This document shows positions 7,562-15,220 of a DNA stretch of 40,155 nucleotides, in pieces. Each line of letters starts with the position of its first letter. Positions within the stretch are counted from its first letter, which is position 1. The notes under the pieces were generated by a model. The model saw nothing but the letters and a program-made list of their open reading frames with translations, did no database searches and was not told the origin of the DNA. This DNA is from Polyangiaceae bacterium (GTDB taxonomy: Bacteria; Myxococcota; Polyangia; Polyangiales; Polyangiaceae), in NCBI GenBank assembly GCA_025936205.1, contig JAICTU010000012.1, forward strand, positions 1-40,155, given 5' to 3'. The position numbers were made by a program, and so were the translations under genes.

Positions 7562-8362
7562 GGGGTCGACACCAGCAAGGCCTTGCGCAGCTTCCTCCGC
7601 TCCGAACCGGAATGGTTGAGCGCCCAGCGCCTGCTGCAGGACGGGGGAGTCGAGCGCCTGCTCGCGGAGCTGCAGGGCAATCGCTCGATCTCCGACCTGG
7701 CGCGCGCCACCGGCAAGAGCCGCTTCGCGGTGGCGCGCTGGCTCTCCGGGCAAACACAGCCTCGGCTGCCCGACTTTTTATCGCTGGTGGAGGCCACCTC
7801 GTACCGCTTGCTCGACTTCGTGGCCGCGCTGGTCGATCCGGCACGGCTGCCGGCCCTTCGCGACGGCTGGCGCGCGCTCACTGCCGCGCGCCAGGGGGCA
7901 TACACCTCACCCTGGTGCCACGCGGTGCTGCGCCTGCTCGAGACGGAGCGCATGGCAGCTCTGCCGCGCGTCGACGACGCGGACATCGCCGCGGAGCTCG
8001 GTCTGACCATCGTGGAGACGCGCGCGGCGCTCCAGCTGCTGGAGAGCACCGGCCAGATCGAGCGGCAGCACCAGCGCTGGCTGGTGCAGCAGACGCTCAA
8101 CGTCGACCTCGCCGCCGATCCGGACGCCGTGCGGCGCTTGAAGGCCTGGGCGGCGGAGATCGGTCTGCGCCGCATCACCAGCGGGAGCGAGGGCCTCTAC
8201 TCGTACAACCTGTTTTGCGTCTCCGAGAGTGACTATCGGAAGCTGCAGAGCTTACATCGTGCCTACTTTCGGCAGCTGCGCGCGATCGTGGCAGAGAGCA
8301 CACCCTCCGAGCGCGTCGTCATGACGAACCTGCAGTTGTTCTCGCTGAGCAGCGGAGAGTAG
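7562..8362 (+). pseudogene. DUF4423 / TIGR02147-type regulator, N-terminal HTH region missing
   Basis: From GVDTSKALRSFLRSEPEWL onward the frame matches the myxobacterial DUF4423 style: a helix-turn-helix-like segment (DLARATGKSRFAVARWLSGQTQPRLPDFLSLVE), a winged-helix-like part (DADIAAELGLTIVETRAALQLLESTGQIE) and the C-terminal hallmark SYNLFCVSESDYRKLQSLH. From memory of the family, a first helix-turn-helix of about 60-70 residues should precede this. Instead the frame runs backwards through the minus-strand exported-protein gene. Possible starts at 7352 and 7460 exist in that antisense part, so a hybrid protein could be made, but it would lack the normal N-terminus. A good hairpin follows the stop. 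Confidence 0.6.
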
Positions 8363-8391
8363 AGCTGCGCCGAGTTGGAGCGTTCTCGAGC

Positions 8392-8413
8392 GAAACGCCC
8401 CTGCGGGTGTTTC
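8392..8413 (+). terminator. Intrinsic-terminator-like hairpin after the DUF4423 gene
   Basis: GAAACGCCC and GGGTGTTTC pair over nine positions (one G-U) with a CTGC loop, 30 nt after the stop at 8362. A short TTTT occurs 8 nt further on, so termination is plausible but the U-run is imperfect. Confidence 0.45.
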
Positions 8414-8439
8414 ATGTAACTTTTGCATGAAGGCAGATC

Positions 8440-10725
8440 GTGACCCATGCTGAAAGTGTGGTTCGCTTTCGTTGGCAGTTGACGTGTGGGTTGAGCTTGA
8501 TCCTCGCCTGTGGCGGTGGTGGCAAGCCGGGACAGAGCTTGATCGGCGCGGGAGGCACGAGCGCCGAGGGTGGGGAAGGTGGCCTCGGTGAGGCCGGTAC
8601 CACCGGCGAGCTGAAGAGCAATCCCGAGGTCACCGAGGAATTTCCCGTCGGGGACGGTGGCAGCGGTGGCTCCACGGAGCCGGTGGCCGTGGAGCAAAAC
8701 CTGATCGCCTTCCGCCTGGAGCCGGCCGATCAAGTGCTGAAGGTCCAGCTCGGTCAAGCCGGCACGGTCGACTATCGCGCCTACGGCCGCTTCGCGAGCG
8801 ATCCGGACACGGAAGTCGAGCTCACCGAGCGCACGGTCTTCTACGTTCCCGACAACTATCTCGTCGGCAGTTTTCCCGCCGATGGCAGCCACACGCTCAC
8901 CACACGTCTGCCGAGCGACTCCGCGGACGCGCAGCAGCGCGGCGGCACCTTGACGGTGCGCGCGCAGGCTTCGAACAGCGACGGCACCGTGAGCACGGCG
9001 ACCACGCCGCTCACCGTGGAGCTGGAGGGGCAATGGTTGCCGCCCGAGGCGTCGCCGCTGGCGAGCCCGGCGTTGCCCGCCGATCCCGCGGCGCAGTTCG
9101 TGGGCACGCCCACGCCGGCGCGCGCTCCCTTGCTCGCCTACCCCAATGACGGCGTGCTGTTGCCGCCCAACCTGGGCCGGCTCGAGGTGCACTTCCAGCC
9201 CGGAGCAGTGCAGAACACGCTGTTCGAGGTCGAGCTGAAGAGCCAGAGCACGGACCTGAAGTACTTCACTCGCTGCTACGCCGATAGCGCGGAGTTCGTC
9301 GCCGGTGCCTGCGCCTTGATCATCGCCGGCTCGGACTTCGACAACCTCGCTGCGTCCAACCAGGGCACGGGGCCCGTGCAGGTGACGGTGCGCGGCAGCG
9401 ACGAGAACGGCACGTTCGGAGAGTCGGACAGCATCGAGATCGAGTTCGCGGCGCAGCGCATCGACGGCGCCGTCTACTATTGGACCACCTCCAACGGCAG
9501 CAGCATCGAGCGCTTCGACTTCGGTTCGGGGCAGTCCGAGCCGGAGACCTTCGCCAAGGCGGAGAGCGGCGTAGCGAACAACTCCTGCGTGGGCTGCCAT
9601 GCGCTCTCGCGCCAGGGCGACAAGATCTTCTACAGCCTCGGCAACTCGGATCGCGGCGAGCTCATGTACGTGGGCGACATGAGCAAGAGCCCGTCGGACT
9701 CCGGCTTCTACACCTACAACGGCGCGACCGCCGACTTTCCGCTAGCGACCGGTTCCAAGCAGAACCGCGTGCTCACCGGCTCGTTCAACCCCGACGGCTC
9801 GGAGTTCGTCGCCGTTGCTCCCGTCAATGATCCAGAAGCGGATCAGAAGCTCTTCTTCCACGATGGAACCACCGGGGTGCGGAGCGGCTCGGTGACGTTG
9901 CCTTTCATTCCCACCCAGCCCGATTGGTCACCGGATGGGGATCGCATTGCGCTCACCGCCATCGATCGCAATCGCGCCACCATCAGCTTCCTCGGCGGCG
10001 CGATCACCATGCTGGAGCGCAGCAACGGCGTGTGGGATGCCAACTCGCTCACGACGATCGTGCCCGCGGCGGTCAACCAGAACCAGTTCAATCCGACGTT
10101 CTTCCCGGACGGCTCGGTGCTGCTGTACACGACGGTCGAACAGAACAGCTACACGGGCGACGAGGCCAACGCGTGCAACCAATCCAGTGTCGCTAGCACC
10201 AACGACTGCGACGGCTACTCGGATCCCGCCGCCAAGACCTGGGCAGTCGAGCCCAAGGCGGGGGCCACGCCCATACGGCTCGACAACGCGGCCCGACCCG
10301 GCGTCGCCGATCAGCTGTATCCGCCCCCGCAAACCACCGCGGCAGTGGGCGATCTGATGGATACGTACCCGAAGCCCGCGCCGTTCGTGACCTCGCACCG
10401 GGGCAGAACCATCGGTTGGTTCACCGTCGGCTCGCAGCGACGCGCTGGTCTGCGCAAGTTCTTTCCACATGGCAGCGCGGTCGGTGACCCTCAGACGCAG
10501 GCCCTGCTCTGGATGTTCGCGATCGACCCCGGGACGGTGAAGGAAGGCCAGGACGGCAGCTATCCCGGCTTCTTCCTGCCCTTCCAGGATCTCACGACCT
10601 CGAACCACATGGCGCAGTGGACGCAGCGCATCGTGAGCGACGAGCCGCCGCCGCCTGCGCCCGCGCCGCCGCCTGCGCCCGCGCCGCCGCCCCCTCCGCC
10701 GCCTGCGCCCACGATCTTGCGCTGA
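8440..10725 (+). CDS. Lipoprotein with c-type heme motif and PD40 propeller blades
   Basis: The GTG at 8440 has GAAGG six bases upstream. The N-terminus is a lipoprotein signal with the lipobox ILAC followed by GGGG, then a Gly/Glu-rich linker. About residues 80-200 form Ig-like strands. A single heme-attachment motif CVGCH is encoded at 9586-9600 (Cys383, His387). It is followed by PD40-type blades (SFNPDGSEFVAV, QPDWSPDGDRIALTA, FNPTFFPDGSVLLYT). The protein ends in a tail of alternating Pro and Ala (about residues 735-758). The arrangement suggests an extracytoplasmic heme protein, possibly linked to electron transfer or a hydrolase/oxidase partner, as in other myxobacterial surface cytochromes. 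The substrate is unknown. A damaged LysR gene follows immediately after the stop. Confidence 0.78.
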   Translation: MTHAESVVRFRWQLTCGLSLILACGGGGKPGQSLIGAGGTSAEGGEGGLGEAGTTGELKSNPEVTEEFPVGDGGSGGSTEPVAVEQNLIAFRLEPADQVLKVQLGQAGTVDYRAYGRFASDPDTEVELTERTVFYVPDNYLVGSFPADGSHTLTTRLPSDSADAQQRGGTLTVRAQASNSDGTVSTATTPLTVELEGQWLPPEASPLASPALPADPAAQFVGTPTPARAPLLAYPNDGVLLPPNLGRLEVHFQPGAVQNTLFEVELKSQSTDLKYFTRCYADSAEFVAGACALIIAGSDFDNLAASNQGTGPVQVTVRGSDENGTFGESDSIEIEFAAQRIDGAVYYWTTSNGSSIERFDFGSGQSEPETFAKAESGVANNSCVGCHALSRQGDKIFYSLGNSDRGELMYVGDMSKSPSDSGFYTYNGATADFPLATGSKQNRVLTGSFNPDGSEFVAVAPVNDPEADQKLFFHDGTTGVRSGSVTLPFIPTQPDWSPDGDRIALTAIDRNRATISFLGGAITMLERSNGVWDANSLTTIVPAAVNQNQFNPTFFPDGSVLLYTTVEQNSYTGDEANACNQSSVASTNDCDGYSDPAAKTWAVEPKAGATPIRLDNAARPGVADQLYPPPQTTAAVGDLMDTYPKPAPFVTSHRGRTIGWFTVGSQRRAGLRKFFPHGSAVGDPQTQALLWMFAIDPGTVKEGQDGSYPGFFLPFQDLTTSNHMAQWTQRIVSDEPPPPAPAPPPAPAPPPPPPPAPTILR

Positions 10726-10762
10726 AGCGTTCGCCGCTCAGGGCAGGGCCAGGCCCTGCAAG

Positions 10763-11677
10763 ACCTTCCAGGCGCGCAAGCTCTCGATCTCGAAGAGTAT
10801 CGTCAGCGAGCACCTGCGCGCGCTCGAGGACGCCCTGGGCGCTCGCCTGCTCGAGCGCACCACGCGGCGCGTGGCTCTCACGCAGACGGGGGAAGGGGTG
10901 CTGGCCGCCGCGGGCCGCATGCTGGTTGCCGCGGACGAAGTCGCCAGCATCGCCGAAGCCACGCGCTCCGCTCCCAGCGGCGTGCTGCGAGTGGCGGCGC
11001 CGGTCTTCCTGGGCACCGTTTTGGTGGCGCCCGCCATTGCCCGCTTGTGTGCGAAGTATCCGGAGCTGCGAGCCGAGCTGCTCTCGAGCGACGAGAAGAC
11101 CGATCCGATTGCCCAGCGCCTGGATGCGATGGTGTCCGTGAACGTGCCGCAGGATACGGCGCTCACGTCGCTGCAGCTGGGCAGCGACATCGAGATCATT
11201 GCCGCAGCTCCGGAGCTCGTCGCTCGCTGGAAGAGCGCGACGCAGCCCAAGGACCTGCTGGCGGCGCCGTGGGTTGCGCACAGCGCCATACCCTCCGGCG
11301 CTCAGTATCAGTTTCGCAATCCGCGGGGCTCGCCGCAGCGCCTGGCACCGCCGCTCGCGCGGGTCCTGGCCAATACCTCCGACGCGATTCGCTCGCTGAT
11401 CGCTTCGGGCACCGGGTTCGCGGTCGTGCCGCAGCGCCTGGTGCAGGGAGAAATCCGCGCCGGGCGCATCGTACGGGCGCTGCCGGAGTGGAAGGGCCGC
11501 ACGATCCGCCTGCATGTTTGCCTGCCTTCACGAAGGCACCCAGCGGCCCGTGTGACCCTGTTTCTGGACGAGCTCCGCGCTGTCTTCAGCGGGTTCGAGA
11601 GCGAGACCCAACAACCCGCCGCGTTGCGGCGAGCAGTCGACGCGGCGCAATTGCAGCGAGCCGCGCGCAGCGGATAG
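10763..11677 (+). pseudogene. LysR-family regulator lacking its start and first helix
   Basis: The frame TFQARKLSISKSIVSEHLRALEDALGARLLERTTRRVALTQTGEG is the second half of a LysR winged helix-turn-helix, followed by an intact-looking effector-binding domain (RVAAPVFLGTVLVAPAIARLCAKYP to FLDELRAVF). Reading back in frame to the previous gene's stop gives no ATG, GTG or TTG, and the expected N-terminal stretch before the AxARKL helix is replaced by unrelated residues (GRARPCK). The family's usual Ala-Ala before ARKL is also missing. The first possible start, GTG 10871, would remove the DNA-binding domain altogether. The likely state is a gene damaged at its 5' end, either in the genome or by assembly. 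The domain order and closest similarity (CrgA-like LysR) are from family knowledge. Confidence 0.65.
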
Positions 11678-11872
11678 TGGGCTCGGCGACGTTCGTCGCA
11701 ACGCGTCGTCAGGAGGGCCTTCCTGGCGTCGCCCGGCGAGCGCAATGCCGAGCTACTCACGTACTTGGTCGAGTGGGCATTTTTTGAGAGCGCGGGACGG
11801 CGTTCTCGAGCGAGGATGCGTTTGCTGACCGGGGCCCGCTGTGGCCCGCAGGATAGGGGACGAGACTGCTCG

Positions 11873-13168
11873 ATGAAGACATTGCTTGCTCTATCTTTGA
11901 TGGCTGGTGCCGTAGCTCACCTTTCACCAGCCTGGGGCCAGACTCCACCGCCAGCCCCCACGCCGGCTGTTGCTCCGCCGGCGGCGCCGCCTCACACCGG
12001 GCCCGATATCGAGATCTACGGCACGCTGTATCCCTTCACCGAGTACACCCAGGCCAAGAGCGCGACGGCGGGATCGGCGGCGGATCTGGACGGGCGCTTC
12101 CGCATGAGAGTGGGGACCTCGAACCTCGGCTTCCGAGGGGGGCTGCCCATCACCGACACGCTGAAGCTCATCTGGCAGGTGGAGAGCGCGGTCCCGCTCG
12201 ACGGTGATACTCCCCCCGCCGGGGCCATCGCCAGCCGCAACAGTCACGTCGGCTTCGCGAGCGACTACGGCACTCTCATCTTCGGTAACTGGGACACGCC
12301 CTGGAAATGGGCGCATGTCACGACCATCAATCCGATCCGCGCGGGCTACGACTGGGACTACACCATGGTCCTCAGCACGCCGGGCTACGGCGTGAACGCG
12401 ATCGGCGGCACGGCGGCCTCCTTTGAACGCCGCGCGCCCAACAGCATCCAGTACTGGAGCCCGAACGTGTCCGGTTTCACGCTGCGCCTGACGTACTCGC
12501 TCGACGAGGGCAAGACGCAGGCGAATCCAGCCGCCATGCCCCCGACGGTGGCCGTCGATCCCTACTTGATTGGGGCCAACCTCAACTACGAGGGCTTCGG
12601 CTTCCGTGTCCGCTACGCCTTCGAGCTCCACAAGGACTTCTTCGGGCTGAGCCAGCTCGGCGGCAACGGTGCCTCTGCCACCAACGGCTCCTCCACCGAC
12701 GTGGGGCACGCGCTGACCATCCAGTATCTCACGTCGAGCACGGACGCCCCCACTCGGCTCGTGCTCGCGGGCGATCTCCTGCAATACAAGGACGACGACA
12801 GCGCGCCGGGCGCGATCAACGAGTACACACGCCCGGGCGTCTACGCGCTGGTCGAGCAAGCGTTTGGCCCGCATCACGTCTTTGGGGCCTTCGGCATGGG
12901 TCTGGAAGGCAGCTGTGAGCTCGTCGGTGGCGCGGACTGCGCTGCGAGCGACAAGACCGGCGCCATGTACCTGAACCTCGGTTATCTGTACGCGATCACC
13001 GCCGCGACCAACGTCCACGCGACGTTCTACGACGTCATCAACGATGACGGCGGGCGCTTCGGGAGCCTGGGCGGCATTGCAGCGGGCGCTGACCAGATCG
13101 GCTTTGGCATCGGCGTGATCCACGTGTTCAACGTGGGGCTGCTCGGTACCCCTCCCCCCGCGAAGTGA
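11873..13168 (+). CDS. Gram-negative porin-like outer-membrane protein
   Basis: ATG 11873 starts a signal peptide (MKTLLALSLMAGAVAHLSPAWGQ), followed by a Pro/Ala linker and a long barrel; the upstream in-frame start at 11765 only adds a non-signal stretch. The 431-residue product shows general porin features: IEIYGTLYPFTEY as first strand, SNLGFRGG, LIWQVESAVPLDG, NSHVGFASDYGTLIFGNWDTPWKW (the loop-3 region of OmpC-type porins), then alternating strands with VLAGDLLQYKDDD. It should form a diffusion channel in the outer membrane. The last residues (VFNVGLLGTPPPAK) do not end in the classical aromatic residue, which is slightly unusual. A damaged LysR gene precedes it by about 195 bp of sequence with no visible gene. 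Confidence 0.8.
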   Translation: MKTLLALSLMAGAVAHLSPAWGQTPPPAPTPAVAPPAAPPHTGPDIEIYGTLYPFTEYTQAKSATAGSAADLDGRFRMRVGTSNLGFRGGLPITDTLKLIWQVESAVPLDGDTPPAGAIASRNSHVGFASDYGTLIFGNWDTPWKWAHVTTINPIRAGYDWDYTMVLSTPGYGVNAIGGTAASFERRAPNSIQYWSPNVSGFTLRLTYSLDEGKTQANPAAMPPTVAVDPYLIGANLNYEGFGFRVRYAFELHKDFFGLSQLGGNGASATNGSSTDVGHALTIQYLTSSTDAPTRLVLAGDLLQYKDDDSAPGAINEYTRPGVYALVEQAFGPHHVFGAFGMGLEGSCELVGGADCAASDKTGAMYLNLGYLYAITAATNVHATFYDVINDDGGRFGSLGGIAAGADQIGFGIGVIHVFNVGLLGTPPPAK

Positions 13169-13190
13169 TCGGCAGGATTGTTCGGCGCAT

Positions 13191-13207
13191 CCAGACAGTG
13201 TGTCTGG
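13191..13207 (+). terminator. Hairpin after the porin gene
   Basis: CCAGACA and TGTCTGG pair perfectly around GTG, 22 nt downstream of the porin stop. No U-run follows; it may act as a transcript 3'-end stabiliser or a Rho-assisted end. Confidence 0.4.
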
Positions 13208-13277
13208 CCAAGCGACGGTGATGTCGCCGAGAGTGTCGTGTTAGGGATCGCCTGTCTGTTTCGAGCAGGAGGTCCCG

Positions 13278-14263
13278 ATGACTCATTCGTGTATCGTGAG
13301 CGCCCGATGGCTGCTGTTCGTGCTGTCAGGGTTCGTTGGGCTGGGATGTGAGAGCTCCGGCGCAGACCAGCGGGAGGCCAATTCGCGGCCCGGCAATGTC
13401 AACACGGGGATTGGCATGGTTTCGGGCGCTGCCGGCACGAGTTCAGCACCCGGCGCCAGCAACCCGGACACGGGTGCGTCTCCGCTGGAGGGCGCCCCGA
13501 ATGGCGCCAACGGTGAAAGGGAGCAGAATGTCGCTGACGTCCCGCTTTCGCCACCCGACAGCGCCGGAACGACCACGGGCATGGGAACACCGATCGGCGC
13601 TGCGGGTACGGGGTCGGACGGGGGCTCGAGCGGAGCTGCCCCGGCGTCGCCCGCGTGTCCCGCGACTACGACCGCCCCAGCGGGCGAACGGACCGAATCT
13701 CTGATGGTGGGCGGGCAGAATCGCAGCTACCTGTAGCCTTCGTGAGGGCCGTGATCGCGCAGTTGCAGCGCGAACTCTGCATCGACGCGAAGCGCATCTA
13801 TGCTTCGGGCTGCTCCAATGGCGGCGGCATGAGCTACAAGCTCGCGTGTGATGCGGCCGATCTGATCGCGGGAATTGCTCCCGTGGATTTCGACTGCGTC
13901 GTCGGCGAGAACAACATTCCCTCGTGCGGTGGCTGCAACCCTGGCCGCCCGATCTCGGAGATCCAGTTCCGGGCCACGGGGGACGCCTTGGTGGCGTATG
14001 ATGGCGGCCCGGCGCCGATCCCTCAGGGCATGGATTTTCCAGGCGCGCGGCAGAACTTCTCGGATTGGGGCGAGATCACCGCCTGCAGCGGCACGCCGCA
14101 GGCGGTGCCCGGTCGTGCCGCGTGTGAGACCTTCCCCGCCTGCGGAGGTGGCGTGGAGACCATGCTCTGCACACGCCAGGGTGGTTCGCACTGCGGCAAC
14201 TATCAGGCGCTGGACATCGCAAATACGGCCTGGGAGCAGTTGCAGCACGCCTCGTTGCCTTGA
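13278..14263 (+). pseudogene. Secreted PHB-depolymerase/feruloyl-esterase-like hydrolase with internal deletion
   Basis: The ATG at 13278 (preceded by GGAGG) begins a signal with Cys near residue 24 and a Gly/Ser/Ala-rich linker, then SPACPATTTAPAGERTES and the strand MVGGQNRSYL, where the frame stops at TAG 13734. Immediately, but in another frame, the protein resumes as VAFVRAVIAQLQRELCIDAKRIYASGCSNGGGMSYKLAC, containing the nucleophile Ser motif GCSNG, and ends with GSHCGNY carrying the likely catalytic His. In esterases of the LpqC type about 75-90 residues lie between these two parts (the lipase core strands and oxyanion region). Their loss together with the frame change points to one deletion at about 13,733. 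The activity is therefore lost unless the gap is an assembly error. Confidence 0.75.
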
Positions 14264-14504
14264 CGGCGGTCAGGGCGGGATGAGCTCAGCCGCCCTCGGC
14301 GGGCGTTGACGCCTCGGTCTTGTCGAGGCACCCGACCCCCGAGAGCGGCGCAGGCAGTGGGAGCGTCAGCGGCTTGCCGCACCCCGGGACCACCAACGTT
14401 CTGAAACGCGCAGGCTGACAGCCGTGTCGCAGGTCCGCGAGTGAGCTGCGCCAAGAGGCGGCTCACCTGGTATAGTTCGCCGGACCAACTGCTGGGAGGA
14501 GAGC
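14264..14504. other. Intergenic region with hairpins and a possible gene remnant
   Basis: No complete gene is visible. Two hairpins lie here (CCGCC/GGCGG at 14290-14302 and GCCTCG/CGAGGC at 14311-14329), both possible 3' ends for the esterase transcript. A minus-strand open stretch at 14286-14462 is listed separately. TATAGT at 14471-14476 may be the -10 element of the next gene. Confidence 0.5.
14286..14462 (-). pseudogene. Possible 3' remnant of a minus-strand gene
   Basis: From an in-frame TGA at 14463 down to a TGA at 14286 the minus strand is open. The part from about 14,400 to the stop reads as a protein-like sequence (FRTLVVPGCGKPLTL, then LSGVGCLDKTEASTPAEGG) with G/C at nearly all third positions. 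There is no start codon with a ribosome site, so if real it is only the C-terminal end of a lost gene. No family recognised; chance reading cannot be excluded. Confidence 0.25.
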
Positions 14505-15218
14505 ATGGCCGAACCGTTCGACAATCCTTATCGAGCGCCGCTCCACACGTCCGAAGCACCGAGCGGGGAAGCCGGAGATTTCACGATCCAACAGGCGCTC
14601 AGCGACGGCTGGGCTGCAACAGTGAACAACTTTCCACTCTGGCTCGGCGTGGGCATCGTCGCGTTCCTGATCGGAGGAGCCTCCGCCATCACGGTCATTG
14701 GATACTTCCTCGTCCTGCCCGTGCTCAGCTACGGAAGCATCAGGTTTCTGCTCAACATGCTGGACGGCAAGGCCGAGTTCAACGACCTGTTCGCCGGCTT
14801 CTCCAAGTACGGCGCCACGCTCGGCCGCATGTTGCTGCTGATGGTGGTACTGATCCTGCTGGGCCTGGTGTCGGAGAGCCTGATCTTCATCGGCTCGTGG
14901 CTGCAATCGAGCGTGCTCTCGCTGATCGGCAGCCTCGTTTACCTGGCTTGCGTCGTGTTCGTGATTCTGCCGACGTCGTTCGCCTTCTTTTTCGCAGTGG
15001 ATCGCGATCTGCCCGCGCTGGATGCGTTGAACGCCTCGTGGCGCATCACCCGTGGGAAGCTGCTCAAACTGGTGGGCTTGGGCCTCTTGGCGGGCTTGAT
15101 CGCCGTATCCGGCATCCTGGCGCTGGGCGTCGGCGTGGTCTTCACGATGACGATGTCGTACGCCATGTTCGCCTCCGCCTACCGGCAGATGACGGGCCCG
15201 GCTCCGGCGGCAGCCTGA
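14505..15218 (+). CDS. Integral membrane protein of DUF975/YciC-like style
   Basis: ATG 14505 follows GGGAGGAGAG, a strong ribosome site, and TATAGT at 14471-14476 may be the -10 element. The 237-residue product has a short cytoplasmic start (MAEPFDNPYRAP, common in such membrane proteins), a DGWAATVNNFPLWLG entry segment and about five to six hydrophobic helices (for example LGVGIVAFLIGGASAITVIGYF, LLLMVVLILLGLVSESLIFIG, LIGSLVYLACVVFVILPTSFAFF). The motif ALDALNASWRITRGKLLKLVGLGLLAG is shared with DUF975 and related membrane proteins of unknown function. It stands alone, ending 2 bp before the converging stop of the di-heme cytochrome gene. Function unknown. Confidence 0.75.
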   Translation: MAEPFDNPYRAPLHTSEAPSGEAGDFTIQQALSDGWAATVNNFPLWLGVGIVAFLIGGASAITVIGYFLVLPVLSYGSIRFLLNMLDGKAEFNDLFAGFSKYGATLGRMLLLMVVLILLGLVSESLIFIGSWLQSSVLSLIGSLVYLACVVFVILPTSFAFFFAVDRDLPALDALNASWRITRGKLLKLVGLGLLAGLIAVSGILALGVGVVFTMTMSYAMFASAYRQMTGPAPAAA

Positions 15219-15220
15219 AG

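Noticed and set aside
10650..10720. CCGCCGCCTGCGCCC-type tandem repeat
   Set aside because: It encodes the Pro/Ala tail of the heme-propeller lipoprotein and needs no other explanation.
14203..14559. Minus-strand frame of 118 codons with ATG
   Set aside because: Overlaps the next gene's start in antisense and lacks coding bias; the neighbouring frame at 14286-14462 is the more protein-like one.
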